Shown: positions 15,780 to 25,307, counted from the stretch's first letter. The stretch is 64,000 nucleotides of DNA from CAYRYU01 sp964428355 (GCA_964428355.1 CAYRYU010000034.1:5093-69092), one strand, 5' to 3'. The notes: generated from the letters alone by a model not told the origin. Translations and numbers: made by a program.

Positions 15780-17870
15780 ATGAACCCCTGGTACAATTCC
15801 AGCCTTCCGATGTCGCTTGAATCCATGAGAAGCCTTTCGCCGGGAGCAGCCCCCCTGGTTCCCTGGAAAAGAACCCTTCTCGGGGCGCTGGTCTGCTTTC
15901 TCCTTTGCGGTTTCGAGGTCCCTCCCGCCGGGGCAAGCACGGCTCAACTGGCCAGGTTGAGCTGGGCGGAGCTGTTCGATCTGGAGGTGGTCCCGGTCGT
16001 AACGAGTGTTTCCAGGAAACCCGAGAAGGTTCCGATGATCCCTGCCGCGGTTTTCGTCATCACGTCCGAGGAAATCCGCCGAAGCGGGGCGACCTGCATT
16101 CCCGAGCTTCTCCGCCTCGTCCCGGGCCTCAACGTCTCCCGAATCAACGGCAGCAGCTGGGCGATCTCGGCACGCGGGTTCAACAACCGCTTTTCAAGCA
16201 CCCTGCTGGTCCTGATCGATGGGCGCAGCGTCTATTCCCCGCTCGTTTCAGGCGTCTACTGGGACGTCCAGGACGTCCTGTTGGAGGATATCGAACGGAT
16301 CGAAGTGGTGCGGGGCCCGGGTGGAACCACCTGGGGGGCAAACGCCGTCAACGGGGTGATCAACATAGTAACCAAATCGTCCCAGGCGACGGACAATGGC
16401 CTCCTGACGACCGGCTTCGGAACCTACGGCGGAACCGACATCGGTTATCGTTTCAGTTCAAGGAAGGATGAAAGGAACGCTTTCAGGTTTTTCTTCAAGG
16501 CGTTCGACCGGAAGCCTTTCCGGACCCCTTCGGTCAACCGGAGGGAAGACGACTTCAATCAGGGCCGGTTCGGTTTCCGGGCCGACTGGGAACCATCAGA
16601 GAAGCGCAGGATGACCCTGGACGGGGCTGTCTATGCCGGGGGAAGTCACGAGTATCAGATGCTCCATTCGGAAAAACCCCTTGACTCCTATTCGGGTGTT
16701 TTCCGGACCGACGTTTCCGGGGGTCATCTCCGGTTCGAGGCGACCCAGAGCCTGAAGCCCGGGGAGGAGTATCGCCTTCAGCTCTACTTCGACCGGACCT
16801 ATCGAAACGACGTAAGGCACAAGGAACTGTTCGACACCGTCGACCTGGACTTCCAGCACGCCTTCACACGCTTCGAAAGGCACAACGTCGTTTGGGGGCT
16901 CGGTTACCGGAATGTCGAGTATTCTCTCGAAGGAACGAGATACGTCGATTTCCAACCCAAGAGCGGTCGCACATCGACCAGAAGTTTCTTCGTCCAGGAC
17001 CAAATTGCCCTGGTTCCGAAACGCCTCTTCCTCACGCTGGGAACGAAGATCTACAACCACCCCTTCGTTGGAACGGAAAACCAACCCAGCGCGCGCCTCC
17101 TCTGGACCCCAAGGGACCAGCACGTTTTCTGGGGTGCCTTCACCGAGGCCCGCAGGATTCCTTCGATCGCGGAGCGCGCCGAGGTTTCGATAAGGGAGTA
17201 TCGTGATCCCAGAACCGGTAAGGCTACGTCCTTCCAGATCAAGGGGAACGAATCCCTCGGATCGGAGCGGATGAAGGCCCGGGAGTTCGGGTACCGTTTC
17301 CTCCCGAACCCCCGACATTCCTTTGACATCGCCTACTTCCGGCAAGCATACTCCGGCCTTGCCCAGTCGGCTCCCGAGGCCGGAAAGGGCCCCGGCGGTG
17401 CGGTCCAGACCGGCGGACCGAAAAACAGCGGAATCGAGGAGGTCCACGGGTTCGAGATGTTCTTCCAATGGAAACCTTCCCGGAACTTCCGATTCAGTGT
17501 GGGAAAGACCGTCCAGTGGCAGATCACTTCCTCGACCGGGGTTCCGGAGAACCTTTCCCCGAGGCAGTGGTTCGTACGGACCTCCTGGGAACCTTGCCGG
17601 AACTGGGAATTCGATCTTTCCTTCAAGCGGTCGAACGAGATCCTGGACTCTCGGAACGACGCGAACGATCGCAACTTTTACGATCGTAGGGTTCCGACCT
17701 ACAGGGCTCTCGATGCCCGGATCGGCTGGCGGCCGACCGGGAGTTTCGACCTCAGCATCGGCGGCACGCATCTTCTCGAGCCCTGGCATCGCGAGTTCCT
17801 GTCCCAGTTCGATTACATCCCAAGCGACATCCCACGAAACTATTATCTGAAGGCGACATGGCATTTCTGA
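15780..17870 (+). CDS. TonB-dependent outer membrane receptor
   Basis: 696 aa. A signal peptide lies at about 28-52; if translation starts at Met16 (base 15825) the signal becomes more standard. The plug domain (about 70-195) shows 'AVFVITSEEIRRSGA', 'LLRLVPGLNVSRI', 'ISARGFNNRFSS', 'LVLIDGRSVYSP' and 'IEVVRGPGGTTWGANAVNGV', all diagnostic of TonB receptors. A ~500-residue beta-barrel ends in an aromatic residue (WHF). It imports an unknown ligand, or senses it, across the outer membrane. The three downstream genes form a YfiR/hybrid-kinase/phosphatase relay, so a signalling role is plausible. Its end overlaps yfiR. Confidence 0.93.
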   Translation: MNPWYNSSLPMSLESMRSLSPGAAPLVPWKRTLLGALVCFLLCGFEVPPAGASTAQLARLSWAELFDLEVVPVVTSVSRKPEKVPMIPAAVFVITSEEIRRSGATCIPELLRLVPGLNVSRINGSSWAISARGFNNRFSSTLLVLIDGRSVYSPLVSGVYWDVQDVLLEDIERIEVVRGPGGTTWGANAVNGVINIVTKSSQATDNGLLTTGFGTYGGTDIGYRFSSRKDERNAFRFFFKAFDRKPFRTPSVNRREDDFNQGRFGFRADWEPSEKRRMTLDGAVYAGGSHEYQMLHSEKPLDSYSGVFRTDVSGGHLRFEATQSLKPGEEYRLQLYFDRTYRNDVRHKELFDTVDLDFQHAFTRFERHNVVWGLGYRNVEYSLEGTRYVDFQPKSGRTSTRSFFVQDQIALVPKRLFLTLGTKIYNHPFVGTENQPSARLLWTPRDQHVFWGAFTEARRIPSIAERAEVSIREYRDPRTGKATSFQIKGNESLGSERMKAREFGYRFLPNPRHSFDIAYFRQAYSGLAQSAPEAGKGPGGAVQTGGPKNSGIEEVHGFEMFFQWKPSRNFRFSVGKTVQWQITSSTGVPENLSPRQWFVRTSWEPCRNWEFDLSFKRSNEILDSRNDANDRNFYDRRVPTYRALDARIGWRPTGSFDLSIGGTHLLEPWHREFLSQFDYIPSDIPRNYYLKATWHF

Positions 17871-18439
17871 TGAATCTCCGCAACGGTTCAAAACGGCGAA
17901 ACCTTGGGACCCTCGCGTGGGTCCTGATACTCGCCGCGGTCTTCATCCCCAGGGCACGCGGGGGAGGAAAACCGCTCGCGGAGTATCAGGTCAAAGCCGC
18001 CTACCTTCTGAAATTCGCCGCGTTCATCGTGTGGCCCCCCGAATCGTACAATCCCGCGTCAGGTCCGTTGAAGATCGGAATCGTCGGCCGTGATCCCTTC
18101 GGCCCACTCCTCCCCGAAAATATCCCCGCCGACGGTCCGGAGGGGATCTCCTACGTGACATCCAGGTTGTCCCCCGAGGAAGAGGTCGTTCCCGGGTTCC
18201 AGATTCTCTTTATCGCCAACGAGGATTCGCGATCGGAGGCCCCTTTCCTCTCCCGGATTGCAGGGAAGCCTGTCCTGACGGTCGGGGAAGGTGAGCAGTT
18301 CATCCAACAGGGAGGGATGATCTCCTTTACCCTCGAGAACAACCGCGTACGGTTTCTTGTAAACCCGAAAAAGGCGCGGGAAGCCAACCTCAAGATCAGC
18401 TCCCTCCTCCTCAGCATTGCGCGGATAGTCGAACGATGA
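17858..18439 (+). CDS. YfiR-family (DUF4154) periplasmic regulator
   Basis: 193 aa. Signal peptide about 10-36, then the YfiR domain: 'EYQVKAAYLLKFAAFIVWP' at the start, 'KIGIVGRDPFG', 'LFIANEDSR', 'PVLTVGEGEQF' and 'GMISFTLENNRVRFLVNP'. In Pseudomonas, YfiR is a periplasmic repressor that binds the sensor part of the membrane diguanylate cyclase YfiN. Here the partner is probably the periplasmic loop of the hybrid kinase that follows. It overlaps the TonB receptor gene by 13 bp (an alternative ATG at 17870 gives a 1-bp overlap) and the kinase by 4 bp. Partner assignment is inference from gene order. Confidence 0.88.
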   Translation: MAFLMNLRNGSKRRNLGTLAWVLILAAVFIPRARGGGKPLAEYQVKAAYLLKFAAFIVWPPESYNPASGPLKIGIVGRDPFGPLLPENIPADGPEGISYVTSRLSPEEEVVPGFQILFIANEDSRSEAPFLSRIAGKPVLTVGEGEQFIQQGGMISFTLENNRVRFLVNPKKAREANLKISSLLLSIARIVER

Positions 18440-21400
18440 CGGAACCGGCCACGAAAGAACCGATCACACTCCACAAGCATCCTCCCGCGGCCGGACGGCT
18501 GGAAACAATCCGGGAACTCCTGCTGAGGATGAACCGGGTTTCGATCGCGCTCGCGATCTTCGTGGCGACGCTCGTGATTATCATCCAGGAAATCGTGAGC
18601 CTGCGGAGCATGGCCGCGAGCGAGTATGTCTCCCAAGCCAGGATCGTCGGGAGCAACTGCACCGCCGCCCTGTCGTTCGGATTCCCGCAGGAAGCCGAAA
18701 ACGTCCTGGCCTCCCTCAAGAGCGTTCACGGGGTGATCGAAGCCCAGATCTTCGACGCCGAGGGGAAACTTTTCGCGAAGTATCGGAACCCCACCCCGAT
18801 GTATGACGGTGGGCCGGAGAGTTCGAAATCGATCCTCGACCTGACCGAAGGAGAGGAGCTCCCCGCACCTAGGTTCCCACCCATGCCATCCTCGGACTCC
18901 CCCCCTCCCGGTCCCCCGACGGACATCCCTGAGGTCTCCGGCCCGAGAACCGGAAGCGGGTCCCTCCCGACGGAAATGGCTTATGCCAAACCCGCAGGCC
19001 CTTCCGCGAGGAAATTCCGCCTCAGGATCCGGATCGGGTTCAGGACGATCACCATCCTGGACCCGATTGCTCTCAAGGGGGAGCATCTGGGGTATGTCCG
19101 GTTGCTCTATGACGTCACTCCGATGGTGTTCCGCCTGATCGAACTCATCATCGGACTGATCTTGCTCGAGGTATTGACGGTCTTCCTCGCATCGTTCCTC
19201 TTCTCTAGACGCCTGGAAGCCATTTCCCAACCGATGGGGGCACTGGTGAACACCATGCAGGCGATCACCAACGACAAGGATTACTCCCGACGGGTTCCAG
19301 TGGCAGGGCCCGCGGAGGTGTCCTCTCTCGCGGAAGGATTCAACGCACTCCTTCTGACTACCGATCAATGGAACAGGGAGATCCTGACCCATCGGGAGAA
19401 CCTCGAGCACCTTGTCGAGATGCGGACCACCCAGTGGCAGACGGCAAACCGTGATCTCCAGGCTGAGCTCGAGGAGAGACGTCGGACCGAGCGTGAGCTT
19501 CGCACCAAAACCGAGGAACTGGCGCGTGTTTCCGAGAATCTTGCCCGGTCACTCGAGTTCGAGAAGCATTTCGTGGCCAACATCAGCCATGAGATCCGGA
19601 CTCCGCTCAGCGCGATTATCGGCTTCTCCGACTTCGCGCTCAAGACATCCCTCACGGCGAAACAGTACGAGTATCTCAGCAAGATCCATACGGCCGGTGC
19701 TTCCCTGCTCGGAATTATTGACGACATCCTCGATTTTTCCAAGATCGAGGCCGGGAAGCTGAGCATCGAGAAGGTTCCGTTCAAACTCGACGACGTGATC
19801 GGCGATGCCGTCGACATCGTCAGCCACAAGATCAACGACAAAGGCCTCGATTTTTCCCTGGAAATCGACCCCGAGCTTCCCTTCAGTTTCCAGGGCGACC
19901 CGCTTCGCCTTCGCCAGGTTCTCATCAACCTTCTCGGAAATGCCGCCAAGTTCACCGATTCCGGGGAGATCGGGCTGAGAATCGAGCAGGTTCGGCCCGA
20001 TTCAGACCAATGGGGCCAATCTCACGATTCCGATGGCCGGACCAGAGTCTCCTTTTCCGTCAGGGATACTGGAATCGGAATGACCCCGGCCCAGATCAAG
20101 GGCCTGTTCATGCCTTTCACCCAGGCTGACGGGTCCACCACCCGACGATTTGGAGGAACAGGGTTGGGGTTGAGCATTTCGAAGCGTCTGATCGAGCTGA
20201 TGGACGGGGAAATCCAGGTCGAAAGCCACTACGGGATCGGAAGCACATTCTCATTTACCGCCCTCCTGGACCGGAACACCTTCGGAGAGGAGACCCGCAA
20301 GGTCATCCCCAAGAATCTGCAGGGCCTCCATGTCCTTTTGATCGATGAAAGGCGCAAAAGTCGCCAACCCCTCCTGCGGACCCTGCGGCAGCTTCCGATC
20401 CGGATCGACGTCGCCAGTTCGGTTTCCTCCGGAGCGAGGCTCTTCCAGGAGGCACCTTCCAACGATCCGATCCGCCTCGTGATTCTCGAATCGAAGGATT
20501 TCGGAAGCGAACAGTCCGGATTCATCGAATCCGTGAAACATCCCTCCGAGACCGGGGATACGAACCCCACGACGGGGCGAATGTTCCCGAAAATCCAGGA
20601 CGAACCGCAGGATGCGGCAGTGTCGGGCCAGGACCACGGATGGCCCCTCCTTGGCCCGACGGGCGCAGTCCTTGAGGGCACCCCCGCTTTGATCGCAGTC
20701 TCCTCGGTTGCTGACCAGGCGACGCGAAACCGCCTTGCCGAACTGGGAGCCGACGATGTCCTGAAGAGCCCGGTCACAGGCTCGGCCATGTTCGACTCGA
20801 TCGTCCGTCTTTTCGCCCCCGCGGAACTTGGAGCGGTTCGATCCGGGGAACCGGCTGAAGAGGGTGGGACACTCTTCTCTGGGTTCCATGCCTTGGTTGC
20901 CGAGGACAACGATTTCAACCAGGAATTGGCAAAGGAACTCCTCCAGGGTTGGGGTTTCCGGGTGGAAATCGCCCAAACCGGCCAAGAAGCGGTCGAGAAG
21001 ATCACGGGAAACCCGCAAGGGGCTTTCGATATCGTATTGATGGACTTGCAGATGCCGGAACTCGACGGTTTCGAGGCAACGAGGAGGATCCGGCAACATC
21101 CGAAAGGAGCGGGAATACCGATAATCGCCATGACCGCAAACGCATTTTCCGAGGATCGTGTAAGGGCCCTCGAGGCGGGAATGGACGATCATGTTCCCAA
21201 ACCCATCGATCCATCGGAATTGAGGGCCAAGCTTTCGGCCCGATTGGAGAAGTCCACCAAGTCGAAGAAGAGCCCAGGCGGCGGGACCCCGGAACCGCCC
21301 AAGGATTTTCCACCGATCCCGGGACTCGACCTGGTTGGTGCCCTGGACCGTTTCAACGGGAACAAGGGCAGCTACAGCAAGATGCTCCTCAGGTTCCTCT

Positions 21401-21972
21401 CCCGCCGGGTAGCTACTGAAGAGGGCCTGCGGGCAGCCCTGGCCGCCCGTGATTTCGAAAAGCTGCGGTTTCTCGCTCACAGCCTGAGGGGTTCTTCGGG
21501 GAACCTGGGAGTCACGAAAGTGTTCGAGCGATCCCGAATCCTTGACCAACCCGGGTCTCCAAGGCAGGATGAAGCCGTGGAACGCGATCTCGAGGATCTG
21601 CTATCATCGCTCGCGGAGGTATGCAACGCGATCGAAGCTGAACGGGAACGCCTGTCCGCCTTTCTTCCGCACGATCCTGCCACGACATCAGCCGCTTCGG
21701 ACACGCGAAACCTGAGGGAGCTGCTTCCCCTCCTCCAGGAGCTGAGGGCCGATCTCCAGGACCACAGGTTCGAGGCGGCGAGCCGGCTGGAAAGAGTCTC
21801 CAAATCCTGGGGCGCGAGGCTGGCCGGGTATCCTTCGTTCGGGGAGCTATCGGCCGCGGTTGCCCGCTTCGCTTTCCCCAAGGCACTCGGAAAGCTCGAG
21901 GAACTCGTGGGCCTTCTCGAGACTGAAGCGGGAAGGTCGCATCCTGCAACCCCGCCATCACAGGAGAAATGA
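18436..21972 (+). CDS. hybrid histidine kinase (periplasmic sensor, HAMP, kinase, pseudo-receiver, receiver, HPt)
   Basis: 1178 aa. TM1 about 34-55, periplasmic region about 56-230 with CHASE8-like placement and a Pro-rich stretch, TM2 about 233-258, then HAMP. HisKA carries His385 in 'ISHEIRTPLS'. HATPase has 'LINLLGNAAKFTDSG', 'RDTGIGM' and 'GGTGLGLSIS'. A first receiver-like domain (about 630-800) lacks the phospho-Asp ('VILESKD'). The second receiver has Asp870 in 'VLMDLQMPELDG'. HPt has His1015 in 'AHSLRGSSG'. Between alpha3 and beta4 of the pseudo-receiver, residues ~709-749 match a dispersed repeat also found at the methylase N-terminus. Output presumably passes to the adjacent receiver-phosphatase. 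Confidence 0.93.
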   Translation: MTEPATKEPITLHKHPPAAGRLETIRELLLRMNRVSIALAIFVATLVIIIQEIVSLRSMAASEYVSQARIVGSNCTAALSFGFPQEAENVLASLKSVHGVIEAQIFDAEGKLFAKYRNPTPMYDGGPESSKSILDLTEGEELPAPRFPPMPSSDSPPPGPPTDIPEVSGPRTGSGSLPTEMAYAKPAGPSARKFRLRIRIGFRTITILDPIALKGEHLGYVRLLYDVTPMVFRLIELIIGLILLEVLTVFLASFLFSRRLEAISQPMGALVNTMQAITNDKDYSRRVPVAGPAEVSSLAEGFNALLLTTDQWNREILTHRENLEHLVEMRTTQWQTANRDLQAELEERRRTERELRTKTEELARVSENLARSLEFEKHFVANISHEIRTPLSAIIGFSDFALKTSLTAKQYEYLSKIHTAGASLLGIIDDILDFSKIEAGKLSIEKVPFKLDDVIGDAVDIVSHKINDKGLDFSLEIDPELPFSFQGDPLRLRQVLINLLGNAAKFTDSGEIGLRIEQVRPDSDQWGQSHDSDGRTRVSFSVRDTGIGMTPAQIKGLFMPFTQADGSTTRRFGGTGLGLSISKRLIELMDGEIQVESHYGIGSTFSFTALLDRNTFGEETRKVIPKNLQGLHVLLIDERRKSRQPLLRTLRQLPIRIDVASSVSSGARLFQEAPSNDPIRLVILESKDFGSEQSGFIESVKHPSETGDTNPTTGRMFPKIQDEPQDAAVSGQDHGWPLLGPTGAVLEGTPALIAVSSVADQATRNRLAELGADDVLKSPVTGSAMFDSIVRLFAPAELGAVRSGEPAEEGGTLFSGFHALVAEDNDFNQELAKELLQGWGFRVEIAQTGQEAVEKITGNPQGAFDIVLMDLQMPELDGFEATRRIRQHPKGAGIPIIAMTANAFSEDRVRALEAGMDDHVPKPIDPSELRAKLSARLEKSTKSKKSPGGGTPEPPKDFPPIPGLDLVGALDRFNGNKGSYSKMLLRFLSRRVATEEGLRAALAARDFEKLRFLAHSLRGSSGNLGVTKVFERSRILDQPGSPRQDEAVERDLEDLLSSLAEVCNAIEAERERLSAFLPHDPATTSAASDTRNLRELLPLLQELRADLQDHRFEAASRLERVSKSWGARLAGYPSFGELSAAVARFAFPKALGKLEELVGLLETEAGRSHPATPPSQEK
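20561..20682 (+). repeat. in-frame dispersed repeat element within the kinase gene
   Basis: Bases 20561-20600 match 49044-49083 at 35 of 40 positions, and 20662-20682 match 49145-49165 at 20 of 21. Both blocks are read in the same frame in both genes (PTTGRM...QD, then GAVLEG). The segment between the blocks is unrelated. The element sits in a predicted loop of the pseudo-receiver. Confidence 0.7.
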
Positions 21973-21974
21973 GA

Positions 21975-23156
21975 ATGGAACACCCCGAAAAAAAGGTAAT
22001 CCTAATCGTCGATGACATCCCGGAGAACATCGAACTCCTGGGGCAGATCCTGTCAGCGAAGTACCAGGTCAAGGTCGCCCTCAACGGCCTGGAGGCCCTC
22101 CAGATCGCCGGAGGCCCCGAACCCCCGGACCTGATCCTTCTCGACATCATGATGCCCCTCGTCGACGGTTACGAAGTCTGCCGGGCACTCAAGGAGAATC
22201 CGCAGACCCTGGACATCCCCGTTGTTTTCCTCACGGCCCTTTCCAACGAGATCGACGAGTTTGCCGGCCTCGAACTTGGTGCGATCGACTACATATCGAA
22301 ACCCTTCACTCCGCGCGCGATCGAACTCCGCGTCCAGAACCATCTCAACCTCCGCGCCGCCAGGCAGGAGCTCCAATATGCCCTGATGGACCTCCAGGCG
22401 GCTCAAAAGAACGAGGTCGAGGTGGCGTCGGAGATCCAGCAGACCCTTCTGCTGGGAAAGCCTCTCGAAGGAGTCAAGGGGGTGGAAGTGGCCGCATTCA
22501 CGAGGGCCTCTCTCGGAGTTGACGGTGATTTCTACGACTTTTTCAAGATAGACGGGAAGACCTTCGACGTCCTGTTCGGAGACGTGATGGGGAAGGGAAT
22601 CCCCGCAGGGCTCGTGGGAGCGGCCACGAAAACCAACTTCCAGCGCGCGATGTCGACATTCCTGGTTTCTTCGGATTGCCGGATTCCGGACCCCGAAGCC
22701 CTTGTCAATGCCGTCCATTCCGAGATGACCCCCCGCCTGATGCAGGTCGGACGTTTCGTCAGCCTCCATTACGCAAGGTTCGATCTGGAGGAGGGAACCC
22801 TCGACCTTGTCATCGCCGGCCACACACCCCTCCTTCATCTTCACGCATCAACCGGAATCTGGGAGGAGCACGATTCGGGGAATGCCCCCCTGGGCATCAA
22901 CGAAGAAGGCATGTACAAGGGCCGAAGGATCAGGATCGCTCCCGGAGACTTCTTCCTCTTCTGCTCAGATGGGGTCCCCGACTCACGCACTCCGGACGGG
23001 GAGTTCTATGGCCTGGCCAGGGTGGAAGAGTTCGTAAAATCCCACTCCGGGCTTCCCCCAAATGACCTTCTCGAAGCCCTTCACGGGGATCTGGAAAACT
23101 TCACCCGGTGCGAAAGCTTTTCCGACGATCTGACCATGATCGCCATCCGTCTCTAA
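21975..23156 (+). CDS. receiver-PP2C (RsbU/SpoIIE-type) phosphatase response regulator
   Basis: 393 aa. ATG at 21975 is preferred (CAGGAG eight bases upstream) over the ATG at 21969, which would overlap the kinase by 4 bp. Receiver about 1-125 with Asp57 in 'LILLDIMMPLVDG' and Lys in 'YISKPFTPRA'. A short coiled linker 'EVASEIQQTLLLG' leads to a PP2C phosphatase with 'VDGDFYDFF', 'LFGDVMGKGIPAGLV' and 'LFCSDGVPDSR'. Such proteins dephosphorylate an anti-anti-sigma STAS protein. An rsbW-rsbV pair lies at 57.4-58.2 kb and is a candidate target. Likely phosphorylated by the preceding hybrid kinase. Confidence 0.92.
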   Translation: MEHPEKKVILIVDDIPENIELLGQILSAKYQVKVALNGLEALQIAGGPEPPDLILLDIMMPLVDGYEVCRALKENPQTLDIPVVFLTALSNEIDEFAGLELGAIDYISKPFTPRAIELRVQNHLNLRAARQELQYALMDLQAAQKNEVEVASEIQQTLLLGKPLEGVKGVEVAAFTRASLGVDGDFYDFFKIDGKTFDVLFGDVMGKGIPAGLVGAATKTNFQRAMSTFLVSSDCRIPDPEALVNAVHSEMTPRLMQVGRFVSLHYARFDLEEGTLDLVIAGHTPLLHLHASTGIWEEHDSGNAPLGINEEGMYKGRRIRIAPGDFFLFCSDGVPDSRTPDGEFYGLARVEEFVKSHSGLPPNDLLEALHGDLENFTRCESFSDDLTMIAIRL

Positions 23157-23320
23157 CGGGCAAACGATCCTCCAGGCGGACTTTTCACTCCCTCGGCCTG
23201 AAGATTCGATTTCGTCCTTCATCAAGGTTGAAGAGAACCGTTGAGTCTGATACTCATTGGAGAGTGCGTTTCGGGGAACCAAATTGGTTCCGACAACCCG
23301 GAACCACGAGGGGGGAAGAT

Positions 23321-24346
23321 GTGAAGAGGATGTTTTGGGGGTTCCTGTTGGTCGCTGCACTCGCCTGCGTCTGTCATGCAAAACCTCCGAAGGAGGCTTT
23401 CCAGGCTCTGTCGGCGGCCGCAGCAAAGGGGGATCCCAAGGCCATGTGGAAGTTGGGGGATGCCTATTGGGATGGAAAGGGAACGAAGGTCGATGTCAGG
23501 GCCGCCTTCCGCTGGTGGAGAGCGGCCGCGGAAACTGGAGATCCTGGATTCCAGAGGGAGTTCGCATGGAAATGGGATCGTTTCGGCCTGGAAGAGGATC
23601 CCGATTCCCGCAAGAAGGAAGCATTGAGGTGGCTTGGAAAAGCCGGAGAGGCCGGAGACGTTGAATCCATGGTCGACCTGGGAAGGGCCTACCTGAACGG
23701 GAATGGCGTTCCCCGCGATGCCCAGAAAGGGTTGATGTGGTTGACAAAGGCTGCTGACAAGAACGATCCGGAAGCCGGGAACATCATTGGAGTCATGTAC
23801 AAGAATGGGGACGGTGTTCCCGCTGATCTGGAAAAGGCCGCCGCGTATTTCGAAAAAGCCGCCGCCGGAGGAAACGAATACGCCCAGGTGTCTGTGGCTC
23901 GTCTTCTTCTGACCGGAAGCGGGGTTCCGAGGGACCCGGTGAAGGCAGTATCCTGGCTTCTCAAAGCCGCCGACGCAGGTAATCCGCGCGCACAGTGGGA
24001 ACTGGCGAACTGCTTCCAAAGCGGGACGGGAGTTTCGTCGAACCCGGCAGAGGCCGTAAAATGGCTCGGGAAAGCTTCCGACGCCGGTCAGATAAATGCC
24101 CGTTTTGCCCTCGCGAAATGCCTTCTCCAGGGGAAGTACCTCCCGAAGGACCTCGCCAGGGCATGCGCGCTCTTGAAATCCGTTGCCGAGGAACTTCCCG
24201 GAGATGGAAGAAATCCCGGGCCAACAGCCCGTGCCGCGAAAGAACTGCTCGACAAGGTAGAGAAAAGCCTGTCTCCCGGTCAACTCACCGAGGCCGAAAA
24301 GATTCTCCGCTCGCTTTCCGATTGCCAACCGGATTCCCTGGATTGA
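23321..24346 (+). CDS. secreted Sel1-repeat protein
   Basis: About 341 aa. GTG at 23321 is chosen because a G-rich Shine-Dalgarno (AGGGGGG) lies five bases upstream and it gives a clean signal peptide (about 1-20, cleaved near 'CHA'). About seven Sel1 (SEL1-like TPR) repeats follow, e.g. 'AMWKLGDAYWDGKGTKVDV', 'SMVDLGRAYLNGNGVPRDA', 'AGNIIGVMYKNGDGVPADL' and 'AQVSVARLLLTGSGVPRDP'. Periplasmic or secreted Sel1 proteins act as protein-interaction scaffolds. No catalytic domain is seen. It stands alone between 164-bp and 139-bp spacers. Confidence 0.85.
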   Translation: MKRMFWGFLLVAALACVCHAKPPKEAFQALSAAAAKGDPKAMWKLGDAYWDGKGTKVDVRAAFRWWRAAAETGDPGFQREFAWKWDRFGLEEDPDSRKKEALRWLGKAGEAGDVESMVDLGRAYLNGNGVPRDAQKGLMWLTKAADKNDPEAGNIIGVMYKNGDGVPADLEKAAAYFEKAAAGGNEYAQVSVARLLLTGSGVPRDPVKAVSWLLKAADAGNPRAQWELANCFQSGTGVSSNPAEAVKWLGKASDAGQINARFALAKCLLQGKYLPKDLARACALLKSVAEELPGDGRNPGPTARAAKELLDKVEKSLSPGQLTEAEKILRSLSDCQPDSLD

Positions 24347-24485
24347 CACTGACAGGGCCCCAGGGCTGATCATTTTTCCTCCGATCGGGAAATCACACCC
24401 GAACGTGTAACAAATCGCCGGAAACCTGGAAAATGTTGATGAGATAAAAAAACGGGGGGAAGATCGATCGTACGGAGGCAGAACC

Positions 24486-25286
24486 ATGCGATTGTTCCGA
24501 AAACCTTTTCTCCCCGTTATCTTCCTGACCGTGCTTGCGCTTTTCAGGACAGTGACGGCCGCGGGCCAGGATCTGCTATCGGTTCTGGCCGATCACCAAC
24601 CCGAACGGGTTGAGGAAACGGCAGCCCGGCGCCGCTCGGGAACCGTCCACGGAAACGACGTGAACGTTCGCGAGTCTCCCTGGGGGCCGATCATTGGAAC
24701 CGCGAACTGGGGGGACAACTTCTTCGTCCTCGGGCAGGAAGGCGACTGGTTCAAGGTTGAAGTGAACGGAAGGATCGCGTTCATCCACTCATCCTTTTTC
24801 GTCGCGGAGCCGGAAAGCGGCGAGAGCCAGACGATTCCCGTCTCCGGCACCGTTCACGACGGCACCCGTATGACCCAGGCGGAATTCATCGGGACCATCG
24901 CCGAAATATGCAGGAACACGCCCGAACAGCAAGGGGTTCCAATCTCGGTGACGATCGCCCAGACCATCGTGGAATGCTATTACGGACGGACCCCGCTTGC
25001 GAAATACGCCAACAACCTCTTCGCGATAAAGGGAACCGGACCCGCAGGATCCTATGAAGGATACAGGAAATACAACGACTGGGAGGAATCCATCCGGGAC
25101 CACGCCCTGCTCTTAAGGACGAAATCGTGGTATCAGAAGGCGATGTCGGTGGCTTCCGACCCCGACCAATTCGCCAGGGAGATCCACAAGGCGGGATATG
25201 CCACCGATCCGGCCTATTCCGCGAAGCTGATCGAGACGATGAGGAAGTTCGACCTGTACCGCTTCGACAAGGCTCCAGGTGCGTGA
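24486..25286 (+). CDS. SH3-domain N-acetylglucosaminidase (FlgJ/mannosyl-glycoprotein endo-type)
   Basis: 266 aa. Signal peptide about 1-26. A bacterial SH3 domain (about 50-100; 'VNVRESPWGPIIG', 'WFKVEVNGRIAFIHSSFF') presumably binds peptidoglycan. A glucosaminidase domain (about 120-260) has the catalytic Glu in 'TIAQTIVECYYG', plus 'NNLFAIKGTG' and 'AGYATDPAYSAKLI'. It should hydrolyse the glycan backbone of peptidoglycan in the periplasm. CGGAGG precedes the ATG. Most family members read 'ESGWG' after the catalytic Glu; 'ECYYG' is a mild variant. Confidence 0.9.
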   Translation: MRLFRKPFLPVIFLTVLALFRTVTAAGQDLLSVLADHQPERVEETAARRRSGTVHGNDVNVRESPWGPIIGTANWGDNFFVLGQEGDWFKVEVNGRIAFIHSSFFVAEPESGESQTIPVSGTVHDGTRMTQAEFIGTIAEICRNTPEQQGVPISVTIAQTIVECYYGRTPLAKYANNLFAIKGTGPAGSYEGYRKYNDWEESIRDHALLLRTKSWYQKAMSVASDPDQFAREIHKAGYATDPAYSAKLIETMRKFDLYRFDKAPGA

Positions 25287-25307
25287 ACCCCAAGTCCGGA
25301 GGCGTTC

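Noticed and set aside
15769..15784. CGAATGCGTCCGAAT resembles part of the 60-bp repeat
   Set aside because: Only ~15 bases with a mismatch and no neighbouring match; within chance for this base composition.
16596..17891. 431-aa open frame antisense to the TonB receptor
   Set aside because: Shadow of third-position G/C bias; the receptor motifs on the plus strand are decisive.
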